DNA of 24,439 nt, taken from NCBI GenBank assembly GCA_022592445.1, contig JABYQR010000515.1, positions 1-24,439 of the forward strand, written 5' to 3'. The stretch is from Cytidiella melzeri. Lineage: Eukaryota; Basidiomycota; Agaricomycetes; Polyporales; Irpicaceae. The first letter of the stretch is position 1, and each line of letters opens with the position of its first letter. Below are positions 9,126-17,926 of the stretch, piece by piece. The notes below the pieces were generated by a model. It did not search any database. It was not told the DNA's origin and was given only the letters and a program-made list of their open reading frames with translations. The position numbers and the translations under genes were made by a program.

Positions 9126-9803
9126 TTACAGGGGAAGTTTTTCGAAGTATCCTCCGTCTGCTACAAATGCAACTCTACTTGTAACTTCTGTCAACCTCTT
9201 GCGTAATTGCGTGAAGTTGATCTGCCCTACTGACTGCAAGCCCCAGTTCAGTGCTTTGAGCTGGGCAGGTGTGCGCGTGGAGAGTACTTCCTCCGTGTGC
9301 TCAATGAAATGTAGAAGTTTATTGTTGAGAAGTAATATTGCCTGGGTCTGCGAATTGTTCTGGTTGCGAGTGAGTTTGATCAGAATCTTGAGGCGTCTGG
9401 TAGTGGCCTTGATCTTTGGCTTGAGGATGCCAACTTGGTCCTTGATGAAAAACTTGTGGAAATCGAGTGTCACAGGTTTTTGTGCGTCTGGGCGAGGTGG
9501 CAGGGGTGCCTGGGAGACACAGTCCTTGAGAGACGGTTTCTCAATTCACTCCGCGAGGGTTTGCGCGCGTTCTGTGCGTGCACGTTCCTTGATGGACTCG
9601 TTGTCACGAGCAAACTTTTTGTGGTCGAAGGCAGGAAGCCTGGTGCCCAGGGGATGGTAGTGAGGGCGGCGTGAGACGTAGGAGACAATGGCTTCAAGGT
9701 CCTTTTCTGTGTAGAGATGAGGACGTCCTTGCTCGCGTAGTTCTCGACAAGCCTCAAAGAAGAACTCAGGTATGCGGCAACAAATGTGTACGTCCTTGGG
9801 CAC
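9126..9803 (-). CDS. Leader (pre-gag) ORF of element B, no ATG, one in-frame TGA
   Basis: It is homologous to the leader ORF of A/D: VPKD start, PEFFFEACREL, YTEKDLEAIVSYVSRRP, RARTERAQTLAE, then LDFHKFF, ILKPKIKATTRRLKIL, LLNNKLLHF, LNWGLQSVG and FTQLRKR. It has no methionine codon anywhere and is taken from GTG at 9803. A single TGA (9548-9546) interrupts the frame where A/D have a Gln-Arg pair, possibly CGA to TGA; the frame is unchanged on both sides. The similarity covers both halves at changed residues, so the two families have kept a protein of unknown role. Confidence 0.62.
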
Positions 9804-9939
9804 TACAACCACAAAATGAGATGTAAGATCAGAGGTTCGGGCCAATACAACGTACTGGTAAACCGGGGGGACTAAACTGTTATAAACTTTTGGGGAAAGG
9901 GAAAATGTGCGGTTGCGCAACGTCCAGGCGAGCGTACGG

Positions 9940-9950
9940 AGATTCTACCT
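9940..9950 (-). other. Primer-binding site of element B (self-priming type)
   Basis: Two bases after the LTR end the minus strand has AGGTAGAATCT, the exact complement of AGATTCTACCT at 10181-10171, eleven bases, the same length as in Tf1. Confidence 0.75.
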
Positions 9951-10102
9951 AATGTCAAGAGCACAACCAAACTCTATGAAGAGCGAGGAAGTGACAACGG
10001 GGATGGAGGAACAACGAGCAAAGTTGCGTGGACGATGACGACAAGGGAAAGGATGATGAGGAGAAGTGAAGATGCAACGACGAGGGATCAGCTAACAATG
10101 AG

Positions 10103-10158
10103 CTAAAGACCAGGTTTATATTAGTACAGTGAGGGACTAGGTACAAGGTGGACGTCAC
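10103..10158 (-). other. Putative 56-nt intron in LTR B
   Basis: On the minus strand it starts GTGACG at 10158, has TACTAAT as branch-like site, and ends CCTGGTCTTTAG at 10103. That 12-nt end repeats the 12 nt before the intron (10159-10170). It matches the layout in LTR A, with a shared core TGGTCTTTA. The 5' splice site is less canonical than in A. Confidence 0.4.
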
Positions 10159-10180
10159 CTAAAGACCAGGAGGTAGAATC

Positions 10181-10216
10181 TGAGGTCTTTAGGGAGCTAC
10201 AGGGTGGGTTTATGTA
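10181..10216 (-). promoter_or_regulatory. LTR B core promoter and predicted start site
   Basis: TACATAAA starts at 10216 on the minus strand and the self-priming 11-mer starts 35 nt downstream at 10181, the same geometry as in element A. Confidence 0.55.
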
Positions 10217-10498
10217 CATCTCAGACATGGATCCCTGGTACCGGGTCTGTACTCCTAATACTGCCGTGGGAACGTATGGTGTGCTATGGTGCAATGTTCT
10301 ACAATGTTCCACAATGTTCCAGCACCTTCTATGATCATGTGACCAGTCTGTCAAATGCACTTGATCACATACAGTAGCCATGTATAAGATAAGATAAGGA
10401 AAATAAAAGGAAAAGAAAAGGAAAAAGTGTGCATGCTCGTGACACCATACCGCCCGCGCCACGAAGTCCTTTGCTGCTACCCTATCATTCCTGCGCCC

Positions 10499-10883
10499 AT
10501 GCCACCGCCTGAACCCTCAGTAGCGCCTACTGTCTTCTCCGAGAGATCCACTCCTAAATCCCTTTTGCCAGCGTCGTCCGTCGCCACGGTTGCAGACTTG
10601 CTTGACAATTGCTCTTATTGCGACACTCAGAGCGACCACCCAATTCCCCTGCACTCCAGACCTTTTGTTCCGCTTGACTGTGACTGCCCGCGCGCCGCAT
10701 CCAGATTGTTGGCTTTTGCCAGACTTTGAAGGCAATAACCACGAGTGCAAACTTATCCAATTCAATCTCACAAGCTCCGCCAACGTTGTCGCCGACCACG
10801 CATTTGCTTGTAACACGCACCGCCGCTCGGGAGGAGTTGTCCTTCACTATTTCTCCCGTGACCAGTCAATCAAGTCAAATTGA
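10499..10883 (+). pseudogene. Possible cysteine-rich gene remnant
   Basis: An ATG frame from 10499 (MPPPEPSVAP) runs to a stop at 10727-10729 with DNCSYCDT and LDCDCPRA. A second frame, overlapping from about 10685, continues with PHPDCWLLPDFEGNNHECKL and ends at 10883. A one-base shift near 10690-10700 would join two Cys-rich halves. This is suggestive only: no domain is recognised and both frames could be chance in a C-rich stretch. Confidence 0.25.
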
Positions 10884-11462
10884 CTGCGGTCTTGCATAGC
10901 CTTGCGCGGTGTCTCGCGCCCCAATAGTTCATCTTTTGTTTGCGACTCTTTTGGTTTCATTGTGTTGCATCCATTTCTTAACTGCGTTATTGCGTCTGCG
11001 TTTCATCTTCACTGCGTCGAGCTTCCTGCGTTTACTTTCACTGCGACCGCGTTTTACAGCGACCACTTTCATCTTCATTAGCGACTGCGTTTTGTGTTTG
11101 AGATTTGTCCTGCGTTCCCGTTTACTGCTTGCAACTTTCCGCGCGCTGTCTTTACTTTGAGACTCGGCACCCCGCGCGCGTTCCCTTCGAGTCGTGCTAA
11201 AAACTCTTTTGCTTTCACTGCACCGCCCACCCCTTTTGCCCACAATACGCGTGGTACCTTTCCCTCCTAGCTCAATTTAAACAAAACCTTTATTATCACA
11301 AACCTCATCGCTCCTTACAGCACAGGTAAACTAGGACTCTAAGGACCACCTTGCACACTTTTGCACTACCGCGCTCCCACGCCCTTACAATCCTATTGCC
11401 ACTTTGTGGTTGGTAGTGTTGTCTTTGTGGTTGTAATTAGTTTCGGAGCGTACCTCAGTGTT
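10884..11462. other. Pyrimidine-rich stretch without a gene
   Basis: The plus strand is rich in C and T, with CTGCG recurring about eight times between 10975 and 11120. It may be an old promoter or leader, or a decayed repeat. No convincing coding frame is seen on either strand. Confidence 0.4.
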
Positions 11463-12047
11463 TCACCGGTTCATCGTGACGGCAATACGTTGCCTATCTG
11501 TAGCAACAATCTTGTGGACAAGCCACAGAGAAATCTTGTTCAACCACTCGTTGGACTTGACCTTGCCGTCAGTGCCATTGAACTCCGGAGGTTTGCCAAT
11601 CTTGGGCTGGCGTGAGGATCCTCCTTGTCCTTGAGACAATGGAAGCTGATTAATCTGGTTGACAACGTTGGTGATTGTTGTCTTTACCATATCCAAATCA
11701 GTGTCCATCCGCTGGACTTGCGTGTCCGCAGCGGACTGCGAATAGAGGTCTTGAGCGACCTTATCAATATATTCCTGGAGGCTATCCTCCAACAACAACA
11801 GCTGATTGTTCCAGTTGAGCACCATTTGATTCATCATGTTGTGGAAGATTGCAGCAGTTGCTCCTCCTTCAACCGTAACGAGTGAAGGCCCTTTGGGCCG
11901 TGTTGAGGTTGTGGTAGATATGCTCTCAAAGTTCTCAACTGAAGGGTTGTAGACAATTGGCGTAATCTTGCCGAAAGGAACAGAGTGGGTGAGGTTGGCA
12001 GCAGCAGCGGGGGCAGCACTGGATTTGGCATTGGATTGAGAGGCCAT
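11463..12047 (-). pseudogene. Gag fragment of a third retroelement
   Basis: A 194-codon frame starts at a true ATG (MASQSNAKSSAAPAAAANL). It has a coiled-coil-like middle (NWNNQLLLLEDSLQEYIDKV, LDMVKTTITNVVNQINQL) followed by PKIGKPPEFNGTDGKVKSNEWLNKISLWL in part, the typical start of a Ty3/gypsy capsid. It stops at 11463 in the middle of the capsid and nothing of zinc knuckle or pol follows. It differs from gag A and gag B. Its ATG lies only about 7 bp from the end of repeat X. Confidence 0.6.
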
Positions 12048-12053
12048 TGCTTC

Positions 12054-12685
12054 TAACTAGCGTTAGCAAGGCCGGCAACCGGCAAGTACAATTCCTGAGG
12101 ATTGAATGAAATATTACTTTTTGAGCAAGATTTGTAAGTAAACTTGGTGCTGGTAGAAGCCTGAACAAGTGATTTTGTTGTGAATAGCTTTTCCAATGAG
12201 TAATGTAGACTAAGTTGGTGGTTTATCTTCACTGGAGCACACAATCATTCATGAAAAAAGAGGGACTATGCTGTATTGTTTGAAGTGCAACAATGGGTGT
12301 GAGTACAGAATCCAAACAAGTTTGTGGAGTAGAGCATGGAGATGAAGATTGTTTGACATGCGTCTTCTTCTTAATGGTGTTGAACTTTGTTGAATAATCT
12401 AGATACAGTTTGTTAAACTGCAGGAGCAGAGCTACAAGTGATTTTGTTATTGATAGCAAATTGAATAAATCATATAGCATGAAATAGTTAATTGCACCTG
12501 TGACTTTTTTATCACAAAGAACCTCAGTAAACAATTCTGTGCCTGGTAAGGACCTTGCCAAGCCATCTGGTCATCAATATTGACTGTATTACAGGCATTT
12601 GCTATTTGTGACACCTTTGATAGGCAACTTGATCTGGGATAAGGTGACTGTACTACAATTGATAAATTTGGTTGCGGGAACAGGA
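12054..12685 (+). repeat. Complex repeat X, left arm (segment A, forward)
   Basis: About 623 bp beginning TTAGCAAGGCCGGCAA. It recurs inverted at 14058-14680 and forward at 16699-17317, with scattered substitutions. No coding frame is conserved. It ends at CAGGA, where the solo LTR begins. Confidence 0.8.
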
Positions 12686-13441
12686 TGTCGTGGATGGCCC
12701 GACTAGCCCTTAATTTTTGCGATTTACCTCTTGGTTTTATCTGTAAAACTCCGGGCTGCAGCTCAGTTGCAACCTTCTCTGCACAAACTCCTTTGCACTT
12801 CTATTAAGCGCCCGTATCACGTGGCTTAGACACTCCACACGGTCACATTACTTGCTACTACATCACACTGACATGTGACTTAGCTTAAGTAAGACCACAT
12901 GGCTACAAGCACATGGCTCAGCCCATAGCTAGGGTTTGACGTCATAGATACCGTTCACATGGGCTCCTTTTGTTCTTTCCCTATTGTTCTCTTTATGGAA
13001 GGATGTTCTCACAGGTGTGGGAATAGAATACAATAGTTGGTCTCCTTTTAGATAGATTCTCTCACAAGTAGAGTTCTTGGCAAGGTCTAGACAATAGCTA
13101 CTGTTCTCCTTTAGGTAGTTCTTTTGTTCTTTGTTCACACGGCTTCTTGCAAAGCCTGCCCTCAACATGGTTTGTGCACAGGTCCCTGAAGTCTATATAT
13201 ACTGCTACATGTACACTCCTAGCCCCCCATCTCGACCTCTTGGTCTTTACTGGGCTAGGTAAGCCACCCCCTCTTGTACTATATAGCTGGTAGTACAAAT
13301 ACTAACTTGGTCTTTACTGGGCTAGACATCTGCATAAGGTTTATAGCTGGTGAGAGTATTGAGCTTCACGCCTACCACCACCACTTCGTCGTCATCCACT
13401 TCGTGTCCCTGTTTGTCACGTCGAGCCTTGTCTCCGTGTCA
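12686..13441 (+). repeat. Solo LTR of the A/D family (756 bp)
   Basis: It starts TGTCGTGGATGG and ends CGTGTCA, full-length against LTRs A and D, with TATA, start-site decamer, 20-nt direct repeats and the TACTAAC intron signals. No internal retroelement sequence follows. The flanking five bases (CAGGA and GAGGC) do not match, so there is no target-site duplication. Confidence 0.9.
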
Positions 13442-13442
13442 G

Positions 13443-13871
13443 AGGCAGTTCAGACATCAACAGGATGTGGTTGCATCAGCATAGAGCACTGCCTTTGATG
13501 CTTCCACACAGTTTTACAACCACCAGTTGCGCTATAAGCAGGAGTTACAATCAGAAAATAGCCTGTGACAGTCCTAATGGGGCTAAGGCAGTTCAGACAT
13601 CAACAGGACGTGGTTGCATCAGCATAGGGCACAGGCTTTAATTTTTCTACACAGTTTCACAACCACAAGCTGCTCTCTAAGGAGGGGTTACAATCAGAAA
13701 ATAGCCTGTGGCAGTCCTAATGGGGCTGAGGCAGTTCAGACATCAACAGGACATGGTTGCATCAGCATAGAGCACTGCCTTTGATTCTCCCATACAGTTT
13801 CACAACCACTAGTTGCTCTATAAGCAGAAGTTACTATCAGAACCCAGCTTGTGGCAGCTTCAATGGGGGTG
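13443..13871 (-). repeat. Tandem array, three 143-bp units
   Basis: Units start AGGCAGTTCAGACATCAACA at 13443, 13586 and 13729, each exactly 143 bp; a fourth start at 13872 runs into segment B. The same units occur on the other strand at 17498-17926 and once at 14681-14815. Confidence 0.9.
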
Positions 13872-14680
13872 AGGCAGTGCAGACATCAACAGGACACATG
13901 TAACATGTTTCAGCAATTGATTCAATGAGACACCCCCAAGCCCTTCATTCTTGAAGCAAGTAATTATCTAGAATCAGCAGTGAACACTGCACAAGATAAT
14001 GGCAAGATAGATGGAGCTCCTTGCTACCATTAGTGACTATCTTCATCAATGTATGGCTCCTGTTCCCGCAACCAAATTTATCAATTGTAGTACAGTCACT
14101 TTATCAAGTTGCCTATCAAAGGTGTCACCAATAGCAAATGCCTGTAATACAATCAATATTGATGACCAGATGGCTTGGCAAGGTCCTTACCAGGCACAGA
14201 ATTGTTTACTAAGGTTCTTTGTGATAACAAAGTCACAGGTGCAATTAACTATTTCATGCTATACGATTTATTCAATCTGCTATGAATAACAAAATCACTT
14301 GTAGCTCTGCTCCTGCAGTTTACCAAATTGTATCTAGACTATTCAACATAGTTCAACACCATTAAGAAGAAGACGCAAGTCAAACAATCTTCATCTCCAT
14401 GCTCTACTCCACAGACTTGTTTCAAATCTGTACTCACACCCATTGTTGCACTTCAAACAATACAGCATAGTCCCTCTTTTTTCATGAATAATTGTGTGCT
14501 CCAGTGAGGACAAACCACCAACTTACTATACATTACTCATTGGAAAAGCTATTCCCAACAAAATTACTTGTTCAGGCTTCTACCAGCACCAAGTTTACTT
14601 ACGAATCTTGCTCAAAAAGTAATTTTTCATTCAATCCTCAGGAATTGTACTTGCCGCTTTCCGGCCTTGCTAACGCTAGT
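13872..14680 (-). repeat. Complex repeat X, inverted arm (segments B and A)
   Basis: 13872-14057 (segment B) matches the complement of 17318-17490; 14058-14680 (segment A) is the complement of 12063-12685. Frames present here are not conserved between copies and are not called. Confidence 0.8.
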
Positions 14681-15350
14681 TGATGTCTGAACTGCCTCAT
14701 TCTCAATTGGAGCTGCCACAGGCTATGTTCTGAGGGTAACTTTTTCTCAGAAAGCAACTAATGTTTGTGGAACTTTGTGGAACAATCAATTGCAGTACCC
14801 ACTGCTGATGCAACCAAAACATTTACACACTGGAGGAGTTGGAAATTTCTGGTTAGAAACCGCTCCCAAAACATGGGAACAGTTGCTCAGAGACCAAACA
14901 ATGTTGGTTAATGGCTGTGCATGTCATAAGTAGGCTGTGATATGATGGTCATTCTTTCTCACATCAACGTTTGGAATTTGCTGTACACATCTACAATTAA
15001 CTTTAGTGCCTGGCCAAGATTTCACACCATTCTCCTATATGCCAGCGAGAAGTACCAGAGTGGAGTTGCAATCTGAGTCTGAGCAACATTGTTCTGTAAC
15101 TAGTTATGACTTGCCCAGTTCTCCTCCAGCTGACAAGAGTCTTGGGCAAGAGTGTTGTAACAAGGTAGAGTTATCCAATGGTGTATAGTATGTATATATT
15201 TGTGCCCATGTGCAGTCTGTAAAAATCAAAAGTGATCTGTTACTGTTTGTATTTCTCATCAAATTCCTGCACTTTAGGGGACAAGAGGGTCACACCTGAA
15301 ACAGCATCAATTTGCTGGTGCACTGTGGAACAGTTCCATTGGTGTGTACT
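14681..15350 (+). repeat. Complex repeat X, one 143-bp unit and segment C
   Basis: 14681-14815 is a forward array unit; 14816-15350 aligns with 17927-18480 (shared landmarks GAGGAGTTG, GAATCTGAGTCTG, GGGGACAA.AGGTCACA). It is non-coding as far as I can see. Confidence 0.7.
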
Positions 15351-16031
15351 CGGTTAATTGTTCATTTTTCAGGAGCCCTAGTTGAATTGTGGCTTAGTGC
15401 ATCATCTATTTGATTGCCTGTCCCACAGCTACCATCTGATAGAGTAGCACTATTCATCAGAAACAGATACCTTGCATTTGATGGAAGCAAAGACTTCAAT
15501 ACCCTGCAGTGCCGTATCCAGGGTTACTGACTTTGGTAAAAACCTAAACTCCTCAAAAAATGTTTTGGATGGTGGAAACTGTTCCCCAACATGTTTCATG
15601 ACGATCATATCTCACATTGATCATTAAATCGGAAGTTACAAGAGTCATATCAAGACATTATCAACCCCTATGGTCCTAGGTGAAGATTTGTTGCATTAGC
15701 ACTGCCCACATGAACTACAGGATTTATATAGCCCGTTGCTACCGTTGTTATATCTCAGTACACCTCCTTCTTCACATTTTAGCAGTACTTTTTAGTAAGC
15801 ACATTGTTGCCTGAATTGTGTTTGCCTCAATCACTATACTGAAGCTATTTCTGCAGCTACTAGCACCTTGTACTGTTGTACACCTCTATTGCTCTAAGCC
15901 TTCTCATTGCTTCAGCACTGGTTGGTACATATATTGCATTGCTTCTACCTTGGGTCACTGTACTGAGATGTTTCTGAAAGCTAGCCATCTCACTATCTTT
16001 CTAACCTCTGTTTGGACCACCCTACACTGTC
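15351..16031. other. Upstream region of the secreted-protein gene
   Basis: This is single-copy in the window. TTTATATAG at 15723-15731 is a possible TATA box but lies 300 bp before the gene, so a long leader or leader intron would be needed. No other gene is seen. Confidence 0.3.
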
Positions 16032-16490
16032 ATGCAGCTCTCTGCCTCTCTCGTCCTGCTTTCCATGGCTGCCACAGGCATATTCCATGTGATGACTATT
16101 TCTGCCACCCCACACGGCAGTACAAAACCCCACTTGCCAGCTAGCTTTGCTAGTAGTCCTTACCACCTGGGGATTCAGGCGCGGGCAATCATAGGAGACA
16201 TTCAACCAGATCAACCAGCCGATATCAATTCTCTCCTTCAAGATCTCAATAAAAAGAAAGTTCGTATGGCTGACGCAAACTTTTACCCAATCACGAATTA
16301 CTTGATCAAAGTAAAAAACCAAAACGCAGTTGACTATGCTATAATGGTGTCTGAGGTTTACGGAGAGAAGGACAATTTTGGAAAGATCTTGCTTGGGGAT
16401 GCAGTTCCACTCCATAAACAATGTGCAGCATGGTACATGAGGAGATTTGGTATAGGTGCTACATATCGAGTTGGTGATGAGCTGCCTTAA
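16032..16490 (+). CDS. Predicted small secreted protein, 152 aa
   Basis: The frame starts at ATG 16032 and ends TAA at 16490. The N-terminus (MQLSASLVLLSMAATG, hydrophobic to about residue 25, ISA-TP as a likely cleavage site) is a good signal peptide. The mature part is about 125 aa with a single Cys, PDQPADINSLLQDLNKKK, and a C-terminal half (YGEKDNFGKILLGDAVPL) that looks folded. No known domain is recognised. It is the only frame in the repeat-rich middle of the window that looks like a host gene. It sits between two copies of the complex repeat, with no intron evident. It could be an effector-like protein or a chance survivor; function is unknown. Confidence 0.6.
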   Translation: MQLSASLVLLSMAATGIFHVMTISATPHGSTKPHLPASFASSPYHLGIQARAIIGDIQPDQPADINSLLQDLNKKKVRMADANFYPITNYLIKVKNQNAVDYAIMVSEVYGEKDNFGKILLGDAVPLHKQCAAWYMRRFGIGATYRVGDELP

Positions 16491-16554
16491 AATCAGTTCT
16501 GATACAAATTATGTAAAGTTTTTCAATGCTGTTGGATAGAGGACATAATGTGGA

Positions 16555-17317
16555 CAACTGTCTGTCTCTCTATGAGTGTTAGCAAGGCCAGCATGTACCA
16601 TAGCTAAAGATTGGATAAAGAACTGTTTTTGAGGCAGACTTGGGATTAAGCTTGCTGCTGGTAGTAGCTTGACTAAGTAATTTTGTTGTGAACTAGTCTT
16701 AGCAAGGCCGGCAAGCGGCAAGTACAATTCCTGAAGATTGAATGAAACAATACTTTTTGAGCCAGATTTGTAAGTGAACTTGGTGCTGGTAGCAGCATGA
16801 ACAAGTAATTTTGTTAGGAATAGCTTCTTCAATGAGTAATGTATAGTAAGTTAGTTTGTCTTCACTAGAGCACACAATAATTCATGAAAGAAGAGGGATT
16901 GTGCTGTATTGTTTGAAGTGCAACAATGGGTGTGAGTACAGAATTAAGAGAAGTTTGTGGAGTAGAGCATGGAGATAAACATTGTTTGACATGCATCTTG
17001 TTCTTAATGGTGTTGAACTATGTTAAATAATCTAGATACAATTTGGTAAACTGCAGGAGCAGGGTTACAAGTGATTATCTTAATATAGCAAATTAAATAA
17101 ATCATATAGCATGAAGGAGTTAATTGCGCCTGTGACTTTGTTACCAAAAAGAACCTCATTGAACAACTCCGTTTCTAGTAAGGACCTTGCCAAGCCATCT
17201 AGTCATGAATATTGACTGTTTTACGGGCATTTGCTAATAGTGACACCTTTGCTAGGCAACTTGATCCGGGATAAAGTGACTGTACTACAATTGATAAGTT
17301 TGATTTCAGCAAAAGGA
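16555..17317 (+). repeat. Complex repeat Y, segment A with partial duplication
   Basis: 16699-17317 is a forward copy of segment A. The preceding 16575-16690 is a shortened duplicate of its first part (TTAGCAAGGCC at 16578, and AAGTAATTTTGTTGTGAA near 16676). Confidence 0.75.
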
Positions 17318-17926
17318 GCCATACATTGATGACGGTAGTCACCAATGGTAGCAAGGGGCTTCATGTATCTTGTCAGTAATCTTGTGCAGTGTTCACTGCT
17401 GATGTCAGAAAATTACTTACTTCAAGAATGAAGGGCTGTAGGGTGTCTCATGATATAATTGGTAGAACATGTTACATGTGTCTTGTTGATGTCTACACTG
17501 CCTCACCCCCATTGAAGCTGCCACAGGCTGTGTTCTGATTGTAACTCCTGTCTATACAGCAACTGGTGGTTGTGAAACTGTATGAAAGAATCAAAGGCAG
17601 TGCTTTATGCTGCTGAAACCACATCTTGTTGATGTCTGAACTGCTTCAGCCCCATTAGAAATGCCACAGGCTATGTTCTGATTTGAACTCCTCCTTAGAG
17701 AGGAACTCATGGCTGTGAGACTTTGTGCAACAATTTGACGCAGTGCTTGCTGCTGATGCAACCATGTCCTGTTGATGTCTGAACTGCCTCAGTCCCATTA
17801 GGACTGCCACAGGCTATGTTCTGATTGTAACTCCTGCTTAGAGAGCAACTACACAGTTGTGAAACTTTGTGAAACAATCAGATGCAGTACTCACTGCTGA
17901 TGCAGCCACAGATTTACATTGTTCAA
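17318..17926 (+). repeat. Complex repeat Y, segment B and three 143-bp units
   Basis: Segment B occupies about 17318-17490. The units start at 17498, 17641 and 17784 (CTGC of the ..CTGCCTCA.. motif), again exactly 143 bp apart. Confidence 0.85.

Larger units (their letters stand above)
6911..10444 (-). mobile_element. Retroelement B: divergent Ty3/gypsy element, 3' part displaced by A
   Basis: On the minus strand: LTR 10444-9953, self-priming site, leader ORF, gag, protease. The protease reading frame continues directly into the LTR of A at 6910, so A inserted here. RT onward of B should lie beyond A and is not in the window. B and A share gene order and leader design, but their LTR, gag and protease sequences are strongly diverged. 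Confidence 0.88.
9953..10444 (-). repeat. 5' LTR of element B (492 bp)
   Basis: It begins TGTCACGAGC at 10444 and ends TTGACA at 9953 on the minus strand, giving TGTCA/TGACA ends. No second copy is in the window, so the borders rest on the terminal dinucleotides and on the following TT-primer site, which is shared in form with A. U3 holds three 10-bp repeats at 10291-10320 (about ACAATGTTCC) and a purine-rich plus-strand tract at 10385-10427 with GATAAG motifs. Confidence 0.75.

Noticed and set aside
9546..9548. TGA as selenocysteine codon in the B leader ORF
   Set aside because: No SECIS-like element was seen and most fungi lack selenoproteins; the A/D copies have sense codons.
10929..11243. 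Arg/Lys-rich minus-strand frame of 104 codons
   Set aside because: It is the complement of a pyrimidine-rich tract; the composition alone gives the basic residues.
13443..13871. CRISPR-like array
   Set aside because: Units of 143 bp are contiguous repeats without unique spacers, in a eukaryotic setting.
14011..14289. Frames at 14011-14289, 14492-14683 and 15006-15188
   Set aside because: They lie in non-coding repeats and are not kept open in the other repeat copies.
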